A stretch of 64,000 nucleotides of DNA from assembly GCF_034190915.1 (NCBI RefSeq), contig NW_026947543.1, forward strand, positions 3,162,001 to 3,226,000, given 5' to 3'. The notes under the pieces were generated by a model, which worked only from the letters and a program-made list of their open reading frames with translations, made no database searches and was not told where the DNA came from. Positions within the stretch are counted from its first letter, which is position 1. Each line of letters opens with the position of its first letter. The DNA comes from Cavia porcellus (Eukaryota > Chordata > Mammalia > Rodentia > Caviidae). Shown piece after piece: positions 21,036 to 35,500 of the stretch. The translations under genes and the position numbers were made by a program.

Positions 21036-24000
21036 CATCAAATTACATTTGAGAGCACACAATTGCTCAGCAGGCCCACTATTCAAGAAGCTAGAGGTAC
21101 AGAATCCTCAGCCTTCAGCCCATGGCCTGAAGTTTTGTCTCTATCATGGCCCCTCAATTCCCTGGCATGTCCACATTAACTCATGAATCTTTACTCATTT
21201 CCTCTTCAAATGCACAGGATCCAATATATTTGAACCCTGTTCACCTGGGCTGTAATCATCCAAGGACACACCAGAGGAAGGGGAGCCACTCCCTTGCCTG
21301 GGGCCTTGGAGCTTATCACAATAGAAATGGACACCTGAACAAGGGGAGCCAAAACAAAGAGAGGCATATTCCTAAAGCCTGAAGCACAGAAGCTACCTAT
21401 AGACCAGTAGTGGGATTTCACAAATTATGTAAGAATCTCTGTGCACATGTTAGGCATGGTCCCTCATGCCTATAATCCCAGCAATCTGGGGGCTGAGGTG
21501 GATGGATCCTTGGGAGTTCCAGTCCATCTTGTCCTACGAATTTATCTCAAGGCCTCATTCAACAACTACATAAGATGCTGTTTCCAAAAAGAGGACAACA
21601 TTAAAGTAGACACACTTGGTCTAGTTTCCTGGGTTCACTACATGAGTTGTGGAGTCTAAATATTCCATGCCATGAGAAAATACCTGGGATTTCTAGTGAA
21701 AGGGGTATTTGCATCCCTTTTCTAAGGGTTTCCCTTTCACCATGTTACAGTTGAATTCTGGGAAAACCTGCTGGTGATAAGGTATTGAGCTAGTACCTCA
21801 TGTTTAGTGTTCAGGGTTATGCTGGAATGGCTGCAGACCTCCTTGAAATAGCGATTGCAGACAAGTGAACCCCGAGGAAGCTGGATAGTTGAAGCAAGCA
21901 CTCCAAATATTCATGCACTGCAAGGATTCACTTTCATTTTGGGTCTCATCTTCTGGTTGCTGGCTTTTAGTGCTAACTGATACTACCATGGTGGCAGTAA
22001 TCCAGCAGAGACTGCATGTATGGTTTGCAGGTTTGCTTCCCAAGCCACCAGAAACTTGGCAGAACCCAAATCATTGTGGCATTTTCTTTCCTCCCTTGAA
22101 ACATTTGGCTTTCTAAGTTTGATAACAGAATAGACTGTGCTAGCCACCTTTGGACCCCATATACCACAAACAGAGCTAAAGACAGAGCCAATTACTTCCC
22201 TCCACTTGTCAAAATATGTCAAATTTGCTTCATCACCACAGGTTCAAAGAAAATTCTGAGGCAACTTAGAGAGGTGAATCAAATACTGCATGATTGGAAT
22301 GTCTGTGGTTGTATGAGGTGGAAAGCTGCAGAGTTGGGCTGAAACTGTTCACAGAAATCCACAGGCTTGTGGTTGCCAGGCAACCACACTGGGCTGAGAT
22401 TGGCTGAACATCCCTGTGAGGTGGATTTTAGGCTCTAGGTTTGAAAATTTAAAAGACTGGGATAGTCAAGTTTGGAACCCATAGACCTCAGACATACCAA
22501 AAGGTTTTCCAATTACTTCCCTCCACTTCTCAAAATATGTCAAATTTTCTTGATCACTACAACTGTAAAAAAAATTCTGAGGCAACATAGAGTGGCTAAT
22601 CAAATACTGCATGATTGGAATGGCTGTGGTTGTATGAGGTGGAAAGCTGCAGAGTTGGGCTGAAACAGTTCACAGAAATCCACAAGCTTGTGGTTGCTAG
22701 GCAACCACAATCTGCTGTGATTGGCTGAGCACCATTGTGAGCTGGACTTTAGGCTCTAGGATACAAGTGTGCAGTAGGAGACCTGAGTCACAATGCTGGG
22801 CGTTGCCATGGAGACCTCAGTGGCACAGAGGACCTTGTAGGGCAAGATTAAAATAGGATGAATATTCTTGGCCTGGTATGCCACAATATTCTCTCTGAAG
22901 GCTTCACTGCTCAGAATTTGTGGATGGAAATGCTTGCCAATCTACACATTGATGTACTTTCAATGGGATATTAAATATGCCAGGGCCTGGCAGATGACCT
23001 CTGCCATGTCCTATCCTTGAGCATACGCTTTTCCCTTGTCATGTCAGTCATTTGGCTGAGTCCTGTTCCCTAAGCTATTCAGTCAAAACTTGCTGGCATC
23101 ATTCACCTGCAGTATAAGAGCTTTCTGTGAAATTTCTCAGCAGAAATCCTCTGCAAGCACATAGCTTTGGATATGAGAGACAGTGGTGGAAGTTGAATTT
23201 CAAGGGCTGATATTTAAAAACAATGAAACAAGCCCCGAATAAGATCTTTACATGTTTCCCAGATGAATATGTGTGGAAATATGGGGGAAGATGGAGATCA
23301 AGGCTGGGAAGAGTGCACACCCATTTCAAGGTACAAAAACCAGGGAAAAACATGGGCAAGCAAGAGAGCTGATTAATCTGATGTAAAAATCTTTGATGAT
23401 GAAAGGAAAATTATATTCTCATGATGATATAATCAGGCTGTAGAAGTGAAGTTCTCATGTGGGTTGTCCTATGTGTGGCCTTCTGCATTGGGCAGTGGAT
23501 GCAGGACAGGAGATCTTCAAATAAATCTGGTGGAACACAAAATACTGAAAAAAATAATTCAGCCTAAATCCTGTGTATTCCTTCCCTTTGAGAACATGTA
23601 TGGATAATGTACGAAGTTTCAAAAGAGAAAATGTCTATTGGGTCATGGTTTTAACAATGAAATGGTCACTTCACATAACATTTTGAATTTTGCTTTCACC
23701 GTTGCTCATGTACCAGGCCTGAGTAAAGCAGAATGCAGAGTAAGCCTCATCAATAGTTGTGCATTCCATAAGTGGTTTTAAAACCAGTGAAACCCTTTGG
23801 ACTTAGTGTTTGTATTTAATTGGTTGATTGGTTTTGCAAATTGTTTGTTTTACTATTTTTAACTTTGTGAGTCAGGGAAGCCCTCACTCATAGTGATTTC
23901 GACCTCTCCAAAAGCTCTGAATTTATTCATGTAACAGCTATTACATGCTATAAGTTTCTCCTATTAAAACTTGAAAGACTAACAGACTCTGCTACTTTTC

Positions 24001-24885
24001 ATCTAAATTCAGTGTTGGGCTAAGTTCAGGGATGGACTTTTTACAAGTCCTTTGAAATGTGTCCTCCTCTAGTCACTGGTCATGCTGGAATTTACTTTCT
24101 TGTGAAGACAGGATTTGAGCAAATTGACACAAGTACAGTTTGCCACTACTCTGGACACCTGGTTAGATATCGAGTTCCCTACATGGTGTGTGTTTTACTT
24201 TGATCTCTGCTGACACTTTGTTCATCCAGTTAGAACCACAGGGCTCCAGGCCATAGCGTTCCAGGCCTAAACAAGAAAATTTCCATTCCGTTTTGGAAGT
24301 TCATTCGTCTCTCATAATTACTTTTTCCACAAATGTGTGCTTCAGGAGAGGCCCTGTCCAAATGTGGAGAGGCCCATTTTCATTCACTCACTTTCAGACT
24401 TTCTAAGATTTTCAGTTACTAGAGATTTGCCCAGACTTGCCATTGTCAAGGGAAAGTGCACTTCACTTGAAATTGTGCAGTATTACTTCCTGTGTCTCCG
24501 TGGAAATTCCACCAATGGGAAACTCTCGCTGTAGTCATCTCCAAGTGTTGCTGCGTAAGAAAATATAACTAACAAAGGATGTGGTTTCAAGCAGAATGAG
24601 GAAAGGAGGGATTATCTTTATTTCAGTGCAGGTTGACCTTTCAAAGAAACAGTAATTCCTATCAAATAGGAGGTAAAATCTTTTGTAAAGAGACATGGAC
24701 ATGACACACTCAACTTTATGTCACTTTTTTTAAAATGCCAAGGGCATTTGAGAAATTCTTGGCTGCTGAATTGTCCCTTTTTGCAAATTTCTCTTAGGTA
24801 AGACACTCCAGCTTCTTCAAACCATGGTACAGTTCCTTCCATGTAAAAAACCAAAGCAAAAAACAAAATAAATTAAAACAAAACC
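21036..24885 (+). repeat. Array unit 5, long type
   Basis: Length 3,850 bp. This is the first unit with the distal-group bases CACCGTTGCTC (about 23697), GGGATGGAC (about 24028) and the AAAAAATAATTCAG run. The second X-box palindrome is altered to GTTGCTAGGCAAC at 22693. A GGCTGATATTTAAAAAC variant at about 23206 puts a stop into the recurrent 84-codon frame seen in most other units. Confidence 0.95.
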
Positions 24886-27800
24886 CATCAAATTACATTT
24901 GAGAGCACACAATTGCTCAGCAGGCCCACTATACAAGAAGCTAGAGGTACAGAATCCTCAGCCTTCAGCCCATGGCCTGAAGTTTTGTCTCTATCATGGC
25001 CCCTCAATTCCCTGGCATGTCCACATTAACTCATGAATCTTTACTCATTTCCTCTTCAAATGCACAGGATCCAATATATTTGAACCCTGTTCACCTGGGC
25101 TGTAATCATGCAAGGACACACCAGAGGAAGGGCAGCCACTCCCTTGCCTGGGCCCTTGGAGCTTATCAAATTAGAAATGGACACCTGAACAAGGGGAGCC
25201 AAAACAAAGAGAGGCATATTCCTAAAGCCTGAAGCACAGAAGCTACCTATAGACCAGTAGTGGGATTTCACAAATTATGTAAGAATCTCTGTGCACATGC
25301 TTGGCATGGCCCCTCATGCCTATAATCCCAGCAATCTGGGGGCTGAGCTGGATGGATCCTTGGGAGTTCCAGTCCATCTTGGGCTACGAATTTATCTCAA
25401 GGCCTCTTTCAACAACTACATAAGATGCTGTTTCCAAAAAGAGGACAACATTAAACTAGACACACTTGGTCTAGGTCCCTGGCTTCACTACATGAGTTTT
25501 GGAGTCTAAATATTCCATGCCATGAGAAAATACCTGGGATTTCCAGTGAAAGGGGCATTTGCATCCCTTTTCTAAGTGTTTCCCTTTCACCATGTTACAG
25601 TTCAATTCTGGGAAAACCTGCTGGTGATAAGGTATTGAGCTAGTACCTCATGTTTAGTGTTCAGGGTTATGCTGGAATGGCTGCAGACCTCCTTGAAATA
25701 GCGATTGCAGACAAGTGAACCCCGAGGAAGCTGGATAGTTGAAGCAGGCACTCCAAATATTCATGCACTGCAAGGATTCACTTTCATTTTGGGTCTCATC
25801 TTCTGGTTGCTGGCTTTTAGTGCTAACTGATACTACCATGGTGGCAGTAATCCAGCAGAGACTGCATGTATGGTTTGCAGGTTTGCTTCCCAAGCCACCA
25901 GAAACTTGGCAGAACCCAAATCATTGTGGCATTTTCTTTCCTCCCCTGAAACATTTGGCTTTCTAAGTTTGAAAATTGAATAGACTGGGCTAGTCAGGTT
26001 TGGACCCCATGTACCACCAACAGAGCTAAAGACAGAGCCAATTACTTCCCTCCACTTGTCAAAATATGTCAAATTTGCTTGATCACCACAAGTTCAAAGA
26101 AAATTCTGAGGCAACTTAGAGAGGTTAATCAAATACTGCATGATTGGAATGGCTGTGGTTGTATGAGGTGGAAAGCTGCAGAGTTGGGCTGAAACTGTTC
26201 ACAGAAATCCACAGGCTTGTGGTTGCCAGGCAACCACACTGGGCTGAGATTGGCTGAACATCCCTGTGAGGTGGATTTTAGGCTCTAGGTTTGAAAATTT
26301 AAAAGACTGGGATAGTCAAGTTTGGAACCCTTAGACCTCAGACATACCAAAGGGTTTTCCAATTACTTCCCTCCACTTCTCAAAATATGTCAAATTTTCT
26401 TGATCACTACAACTGTAAAAAACAAATTCTGAGGCAACATAGAGAGGCTAATCAAATACTGCATGATTGGAATGGCTGTGGTTGTATGAGGTGGAAAGCT
26501 GCAGAGTTGGGCTGAAACAGTTCACAGAAATCCACAAGCTTGTGGTTGCCAGGCAACCACAATGGGCTGTCATTGGCTGAGCACCATTGTGAGCTGGACT
26601 TTAGGCTCTAGGATACAAGTGTGCAGTAGGAGACCTGAGTCACAATCCTGGGTGTTGCCATGGAGACCTCAGTGGCACAGAGGACCTTGTAGGGCAAGAT
26701 TTAAATAGGATGAATATTCTTGGCCTGGTATGCCACAATATTCTCTCCGAAGGCTTCCCTGCTCAGAATTTGTGGATGGAAATGCTTGCCAATCTACACA
26801 TTGATGTACTTTCAATGGGATATTAAATATGCCAGGGCCTGGCAGATGACCTCTGCCATGTCCTATCCTTGAGCATACGCTTTTCCCTTGTCATGTCAGT
26901 CATTTGGCTGAGTCCTGTTCCCTAAGCTATTCAGTCAAGACTTGCTGGCATCATTCACCTGCAGTATAAGAGCTTTCTGTGAAATTTCTCAGCAGAAATC
27001 CTCTGCAAGCACATAGCTTTGGATATGAGAGACAGTGGTGGAAGTTGAATTTCAAGGGCAGATATTTGAAAACAATGAAACAAGCCCCGAATAAGATCTT
27101 TACATGTTTCCCAGATGAATATGTTTGGAAATATGGGGGAAGATGGAGATCAAGGCTGGGAAGAGTGCACACCCATTTCAAGGTACAAAAACCAGGGAAA
27201 AACATGGGCAAGCAAGAGAGCTGGTTAATCTGATGTAAAAATCTTTGATGATGAAAGGAAAATTATATTCTCATGATGATATAATCAGGCTGTAGAAGTG
27301 AAGTTCTCATGTGGGTTGTCCTATGTGTGGCCTTCTGCATTGGGCAGTGGATGCAGGACAGGAGATCTTCAAATAAATCTGGTGGAACACAAAATACTGA
27401 AAAAAATAATTCAGCCTAAATCCTGTGAATTCCTTCCCTTTGAGAACATGTATGGATAATGTACGAAGTTTCAAAAGAGAAAATGTCTATTGGGTCATGG
27501 TTTCAACAATGAAATGGTCACTTCACATAACATTTTGAATTTTGCTTTCACCGTTGCTCATGTACCAGGCCTGAGTAAAGCAGAATGCAGAGTAAGCCTC
27601 ATCAATAGTTGTGCATTCCATAAGTGGTTTTAAAACCAGTGAAACCCTTTGGACTTAGTGTTTGTATTTAATTGGTTGATTGGTTTTGCAAATTGTTTGT
27701 TTTACTATTTTTAACTTTGTGAGTCAGGGAAGCCCTCACTCATAGTGATTTCGACCTCTCCAAAAGCTCTGAATTTATTCATGTAACAGCTATTACATGC

Positions 27801-28737
27801 TATAAGTTTCTCCTATTAAAACTTGAAAGACTAACAGACTCTGCTACTTTTCATCTAAATTCAGTGTTGGGCTAAGTTCAGGGATGGACTTTTTACAAGT
27901 CCTTTGAAATGTGTCCTCCTCTAGTCACTGGTCGTGCTGGAATTTACTTTCTTGTGAAGACAGGATTTGAGCAAATTGACACAAGTACAGTTTGCCACTA
28001 CTCTGGACACCTGGTTAAATATCGAGTTCCCTAAATGGTGTGTGTTTTACTTTGATCTCTGCTGACACTTTGCTCATCCAGTTAGAACCACAGGGCTCCA
28101 GGCCATAGCGTTCCAGGCCTAAACAAGAAAATTTCCATTCCGTTTTGGGAGTTCATTCGTCTCTCATAATTACTTTTTCCACAAATGTGTGCTGCAGGAG
28201 AGGCCCTGTCCAAATGTGGAGAGGCCCATTTTCATTCACTCACTTTCAGACTTTCTAAGATTTTCAGTTACTAGAGATTTGCCCAGACTTGCCATTGTCA
28301 AGGGACAGTGCACTTCACTTGAAATTGTGCAGTATTACTTCATGTGTCTCCGTGGAAATTCCACCAATGGGAAACTCTCGCTGTAGTCATCTCCAAGTGT
28401 TGCTGCGTAAGAAAATATAACTAACAAAGGATGTGGTTTCAAGCAGAATGAGGAAAGGAGGGATTATCTTTATTTCAGTGCAGGTTGACCTTTCAAAGAA
28501 ACAGTAATTCCTATCAAATAGGAGGTAAAATCTTTTGTAAAGAGACATGGACATGACACACTCAACTTTATGTCACTTTTTTTAAAACGTCAAGGGCATT
28601 TGAGAAATTCTTTGCTGCTGAATTGTCCCTTTTTGCAAATTTCTCTTAGGTAAGACACTCCAGCTTCTTCAAACCATGGTACAGTTCCTTCCATGTAAAA
28701 AACCAAAGCACAAAACAAAATAAATTAAAACAAAACC
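24886..28737 (+). repeat. Array unit 6, long type
   Basis: Length 3,852 bp with both subrepeats (palindromes at 26222 and 26545). Private changes include TTATCAAATTAG at about 25165, GTTTGAAAATTGAATAG at about 25968 and CACAATCCTGGGTGTTGCC at about 26641, next to the downstream X-box (26654-26667, itself intact). It is the last unit before the switch to the ATCCAAGG allele. Confidence 0.95.
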
Positions 28738-31700
28738 CATCAAATTACATTTGAGAGCACACAATTGCTCAGCAGGCCCACTATTCAAGAAGCTAGAGGT
28801 ACAGAATCCTCAGCCTTCAGCCCATGGCCTGAAGTTTTGTCTCTATCATGGCCCCTCAATTCCCTGGCATGTCCACATTAACTCATGAATCTTTACTCAT
28901 TTCCTCTTCAAATGCACAGGATCCAATATATTTGAACCCTGTTCATCCAAGGCTGTAATCATCCAAGGACACACCAGAGGAAGGGCAGCTACTCCCTTGC
29001 CTGCGGCCTTGGAGCTTATCACAATAGAAATGGACACCTGAACAAGGGGAGCCAAAACAAAGAGAGGCATATTCCTAAAGCCTGAAGCACAGAAGCTACC
29101 TATAGACCAGTAGTGGGATTTCACAAATTATGTAAGAATCTCTGTGCACATGCTTGGCATGGTCCCTCATGCCTATAATCCCAGCAATCTGGGGGCTGAG
29201 GTGGATGGATCCTTGGGAGTTCCAGTCCATCTTGGGCTACGAATTGATCTCAAGGCCTCTTTCAACAACTACATAAGATGCTGTTTCCAAAAAGAGGACA
29301 ACATTAAACTAGACACACTTGGTCTAGGTCCCTGGGTTCACTGCATGAGTTGTGGAGTCTAAATATTCCAGGCCATGAGAAAATACCTGGGATTTCTAGT
29401 GAAAGGGTTATTTGCATCCCTTTTCTAAGGGTTTCCCTTTCACCATGTTACAGTTGAATTCTGGGAAAACCTGCTGGTGATAAGGTATTGAGCTAGTACC
29501 TCATGTTTAGTGTTCAGGGTTATGCTGGAATGGCTGCAGACCTCCTTGAAATAGCGATTGCAGACAAGTGAACCCAGAGGAAGCTGGATAGTTGGAGCAG
29601 GCACTCCAAATACTCATGCACTGCAAGGATTCACTTTCATTTTGGGTCTCATCTTCTGGTTGCTGGCTTTTAGTGCTAACTGATACTACCATGGTGGCAG
29701 TAATCCAGCAGAGACTGCATGTATGGTTTGCAGGTTGGCTTCCCAAGCCACCAGAAACTTGGCAGAACCCAAATCATTGTGGCATTTTCTTTCCTCCCTT
29801 GAAACATTTGGCTTTCTACGTTTGATAACTGAATAGACTGGGCTAGTCACCTTTGGACACCATATACCACAAACAGAGCTAAAGACAGAGCCAATTACTT
29901 CCCTCCACTTGTCAAAATATGTCAAATTTGCTTGATCACCACAAGTTCAAAGAAAATTCTGAGGCAACTTAGAGAGGTTAATCAAATACTGCATGATTGG
30001 AATGGCTGTGGTTGTATGAGGTGGAAAGCTGCAGAGTTGGGCTGAAACTGTTCACAGAAATCCACAGGCTTGTGGTTGCCAGGCAACCACACTGGGCTGA
30101 GATTGGCTGAACATCCCTGTGAGGTGGATTTTAGGCTCTAGGTTTGAAAATTTAAAAGACTGGGATAGTCAAGTTTGGAACCCATAGACCTCAGACATAC
30201 CAAAAGCTTTTCCAATTACTTCCCTCCACTTCTCAAAATATGTCAAATTTTCTTGATCACTACAACTGTAAAAAAAAAATTCTGAGGCAACATAGAGAGG
30301 CTAATCAAATACTGCATGATTGGAATGGCTGTGGTTGTATGAGGTGGAAAGCTGCAGAGTTGGGCTGAAACAGTTCACAGAAATCCACAAGCTTGTGGTT
30401 GCCAGGCAACCACAATGGGCTGTGATTGGCTGAGCACCATTGTGAGCTGGACTTTAGGCTCTAGGATACAAGTGTGCAGTAGGAGACCTGAGTCACAATG
30501 CTGGGTGTTGCCATGGAGACCTCAGTGGCACAGAGGACCTTGTAGGGCAAGATTTAAATAGGATGAATATTCTTGGCCTGGTATGCCACAATATTCTCTC
30601 CGAAGGCTTCACTGCTCAGAATTTGTGGATGGAAATGCTTGCCAATCTACATATTGATGTACTTTCAATGGGATATTAAATATGCCAGGGCCTGGCAGAT
30701 GACCTCTGCCATGTCCTATCCTTGAGCATACGCTTTTCCCTTGTCATGTCAGTCATTTGGCTGAGTCCTGTTCCCTAAGGTATTCAGTCAAGACTTGCTG
30801 GCATCATTCACCTGCAGTATAAGAGCTTTCTGTGAAATTTCTCAGCAGAAATCCTCTGCAAGCACATAGCTTTGGATATGAGAGACAGTGGTGGAAGTTG
30901 AATTTCAAGGGCAGATATTTGAAAACAATGAAACAAGCCCCGAATAAGATCTTTACATGTTTCCCAGATGAATATGTTTGGAAATATGGGGGAAGATGGA
31001 GATCAAGGCTGGGAAGAGTGCACACCCATTTCAAGGTACAAAAACCAGGGAAAAACATGGGCAAGCAAGAGAGCTGGTTAATCTGATGTAAAAATCTTTG
31101 ATGATGAAAGGAAAATTATATTCTCATGATGATATAATCATGAAGTTCTCATGTGGGTTGTCCTATGTGTGGCCTTCTGCATTGGGCAGTGGATGCAGGA
31201 CAGGAGATCTTCAAATAAATCTGGTGGAACACAAAATACTGAAAAAAATAATTCAGCCTAAATCCTGTGAATTCCTTCCCTTTGAGAACATGTATGGATA
31301 ATGTACGAAGTTTCAAAAGAGAAAATGTCTATTGGGTCATGGTTTCAACAATGAAATGGTCACTTCACATAACATTTTGAATTTTGCTTTCACCGTTGCT
31401 CATGTACCAGGCCTGAGTAAAGCTGAATGCACAGTAAGCCTCATCAATAGTTGGGCATTCCATAAGTGGTTTTAAAACCAGTGAAACCCTTTGGACTTAG
31501 TGTTTGTATTTAATTGGTTGATTGGTTTTGCAAATTGTTTGTTTTACTATTTTTAACTTTGTGAGTCAGGGAAGCCCTCACTCATAGTGATTTCGACCTC
31601 TCCAAAAGCTCTGAATTTATTCATGTAACAGCTATTACATGCTATAAGTTTCTCCTATTAAAACTTGAAAGACTAACAGACTCTGCTACTTTTCATCTAA

Positions 31701-32579
31701 ATTCAGTGTTGGGCTAAGTTCAGGGATGGACTTTTTACAAGTCCTTTGAAATGTGTCCTCCTCTAGTCACTGGTCGTGCTGGAATTTACTTTCTTGTGAA
31801 GACAGGATTTGAGCAAATTGACACAAGTACAGTTTGCCACTACTCTGGACACCTGGTTAAATATCGAGTTCCCTAAATGGTGTGTGTTTTACTTTGATCT
31901 CTGCTGACACTTTGCTCATCCAGTTAGAACCACAGGGCTCCAGGCCATAGCGTTCCAGGCCTAAACAAGAAAATTTCCATTCCGTTTTGGGAGTTCATTC
32001 GTCTCTCATAATTACTTTTTCCACAAATGTGTGCTTCAGGAGAGGCCCTGTCCAAATATGGAGAGGCCCATTTTCATTCACTCACTTTCAGACTTTCTAA
32101 GATTTTCAGTTACTAGAGATTTGCCCAGACTTGCCATTGTCAAGGGACAGTGCACTTCACTTGAAATTGTGCAGTATTACTTCATGTGTTTCAGTGGAAA
32201 TTCCACCAATGGGAAACTCTCGCTGTAGTCATCTCCAAGTGTTGCTGCGTAAGAAAATATAACTAACAAAGGATGTGGTTTCAAGCAGAATGAGGAAAGG
32301 AGGGATTATCTTTATTTCAGTGCAGGTTGACCTTTCAAAGAAACAGTAATTCCTATCAAATAGGAGGTAAAATCTTTTGTAAAGAGACATGGACATGACA
32401 CACTCAACTTTATGTCACTTTTTTTAAAACGCCAAGGGCATATGAGAAATTCTTGGCGGCTGAATTGTCCCTTTTTGCAAATTTCTCTTAGGTAAGACAC
32501 TCCAGCTTCTTCAAACCATGGTACAGTTCCTTCCATGTAAAAAACCAAAGCAAAAAACAAAATAAATTAAAACAAAACC
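28738..32579 (+). repeat. Array unit 7, long type with an 11 bp deletion
   Basis: Length 3,842 bp. Eleven bases are missing at about 31139: the GGCTGTAGAAG that lies between GATATAATCA and TGAAGTTCTC in other units is absent. It is the first unit with the TTCATCCAAGG allele (about 28943) and its linked changes GCAGCTACTCC and CCTGCGGCC. It carries the TGAATGCACAG / TTGGGCATTCC variants at about 31420-31455 that recur only in unit 11. Confidence 0.95.
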
Positions 32580-35500
32580 CATCAAATTACATTTGAGAGC
32601 ACACAATTGCTCAGCAGGCCCACTATTCAAGAAGCTAGAGGTACAGAATCCTCAGCCTTCAGCCCATGGCCTGAAGTTTTGTCTCTATCATGGCCCCTCA
32701 ATTCCCTGGCATGTCCACATTAACTCATGAATCTTTACTCATTTCCTCTTCAAATGCACAGGATCCAATATATTTGAACCCTGTTCATCCAAGGCTGTAA
32801 TCATCCAAGGACACACCAGAGGAAGGGCAGCTACTCCCTTGCCTGCGGCCTTGGAGCTTATCACAATAGAAATGGACACCTGAACAAGGGGAGCCAAAAC
32901 AAAGAGAGGCATATTCCTAAAGCCTGAAGCACAGAAGCTACCTATAGACCAGTAGTGGGATTTCACAAATTATGTAAGAATCTCTGTGCACATGCTTGGC
33001 ATGGTCCCTCATGCCTATAATCCCAGCAATCTGGGGGCTGAGGTGGATGGATCCTTGGGAGTTCCAGTCCATCTTGGGCTACGAATTGATCTCAAGTCCT
33101 CTTTCAACAACTACATAAGATGCTGTTTCCAAAAAGAGGACAACATTAAACTAGACACACTTGGTCTAGGTCCCTGGGTTCACTACATGAGTTGTGGAGT
33201 CTAAATATTCCAGGCCATGAGAAAATACCTGGAATTTCTAGTGAAAGGGTTATTTGCATCCCTTTTCTAAGTGTTTCCCTTTCACCATGTTACAGTTGAA
33301 TTCTGGGAAAACCTGCTGGTGATAAGGTATTGAGCTAGTACCTCATGTTTAGTGTTCAGGGTTATGCTGGAATGGCTGCAGACCTCCTTGAAATAGCGAT
33401 TGCAGACAAGTGAACCCAGAGGAAGCTGGATAGTTGAAGCAGGCACTCCAAATATTCATGCACTGCAAGGATTCACTTTCATTTTGGGTCTCATCTTCTG
33501 GTTGCTGGCTTTTAGTGCTAACTGATACTACCATGGTGGCAGTAATCCAGCAGAGACTGCATGTATGGTTTGCAGGTTGGCTTCCCAAGCCACCAGAAAC
33601 TTGGCAGAACCCAAATCATTGTGGCATTTTCTTTCCTCCCTTGAAACATTTGGCTTTCTACGTTTGATAACTGAATAGACTGGGCTAGTCACCTTTGGAC
33701 ACCATATACCACAAACAGAGCTAAAGACAGAGCCAATTACTTCCCTCCACTTGTCAAAATATGTCAAATTTGCTTGATCACCACAAGTTCAAAGAAAATT
33801 CTGAGGCAACTTAGAGAGGTTAATCAAATACTGCATGATTGGAATGGCTGTGGTTGTATGAGGTGGAAAGCTGCAGAGTTGGGCTGAAACTGTTCACAGA
33901 AATCCACAGGCTTGTGGTTGCCAGGCAACCACACTGGGCTGAGATTGGCTGAACATCCCTGTGAGGTGGATTTTAGGCTCTAGGTTTGAAAATTTAAAAG
34001 ACTGGGATAGTCAAGTTTGGAACCCATAGACCTCAGACATACCAAAAGGTTTTCCAATTACTTCCCTCCACTTCTCAAAATATGTCAAATTTTCTTGATC
34101 ACTACAACTGTAAAAAAAAAATTCTGAGGCAACATAGAGAGGCTAATCAAATACTGCATGATTGGAATGGCTGTGGTTGTATGAGGTGGAAAGCTGCAGA
34201 GTTGGGCTGAAAGAGTTCACAGAAATCCACAAGCTTGTGGTTGCCAGGCAACCACAATGGGCTGTGATTGGCTGAGCACCATTGTGAGCTGGACTTCAGG
34301 CTCTAGGATACAAGTGTGCAGTAGGAGACCTGAGTCACAATGCTGGGCGTTGCCTTGGAGACCTCATTGGCACAGAGGACCTTGTAGGGCAAGATTTAAA
34401 TAGGATGAATATTCTTGGCCTGGTATGCCACAATATTCTCTCCGAAGGCTTCACTGCTCAGAATTTGTGGATGGAAATGCTTGCCAATCTACACATTGAT
34501 GTACTTTCAATGGGATATTAAATATGCCAGGGCCTGGCAGATGACCTCTGCCATGTCCTATCCTTGAGCATACGCTTTTCCCTTGTCATGTCAGTCATTT
34601 GGCTGAGTCCTGTTCCCTAAGCTATTCAGTCAAGACTTGCTGGCATCATTCACCTGCAGTATAAGAGCTTTCTGTGAAATTTCTCAGCAGAAATCCTCTG
34701 CAAGCACATAGCTTTGGATATGAGAGACAGTGGTGGAAGTTGAATTTCAAGGGCAGATATTTGAAAACAATGAAACAAGCCCCGAATAAGATCTTTACAT
34801 GTTTCCCAGATGAATATGTTTGGAAATATGGGGGAAGATGGAGATCAAGGCTGGGAAGAGTGCACACCCATTTCAAGGTACAAAAACCAGGGAAAAACAT
34901 GGGCAAGCAAGAGAGCTTGTTAATCTGATGTAAAAATCTTTGATGATGAAAGGAAAATTATATTCTCATGATGATATAATCAGGCTGTAGAAGTGAAGTT
35001 CTCATGTGGGTTGTCCTATGTGTGGCCTTCTGCACTGGGCAGTGGATGCAGGACAGGAGATCTTCAAATAAATCTGGTGGAACACAAAATACTGAGAAAA
35101 ATAATTCAGCCTAAATCCTGTGTATTCCTTCCCTTTGAGAACATATATGGATAATGTATGAAGTTTCAAAAGAGAAAATGTCTATTGTGTCATGGTTTCA
35201 ACAATGAAATGGTCACTTCACATAACATTTTGAATTTTGCTTTCACCATTGCTCATGTACCAGGCCTGAGTAAAGCTGAATGCAGAGTAAGCCTCATCAA
35301 TAGTTGTGCATTCCATAAGTGGTTTTAAAACCAGTGAAACCCTTTGGACTTAGTGTTTGTATTTAATTGGTTGATTGGTTTTGCAAATTGTTTGTTTTAC
35401 TATTTTTAACTTTGTGAGTCAGGGAAGCCCTCACTCATAGTGATTTCGACCTCTCCAAAAGCTCTGAAGTTATTCATGTAACAGCTATTACATGCTATAA

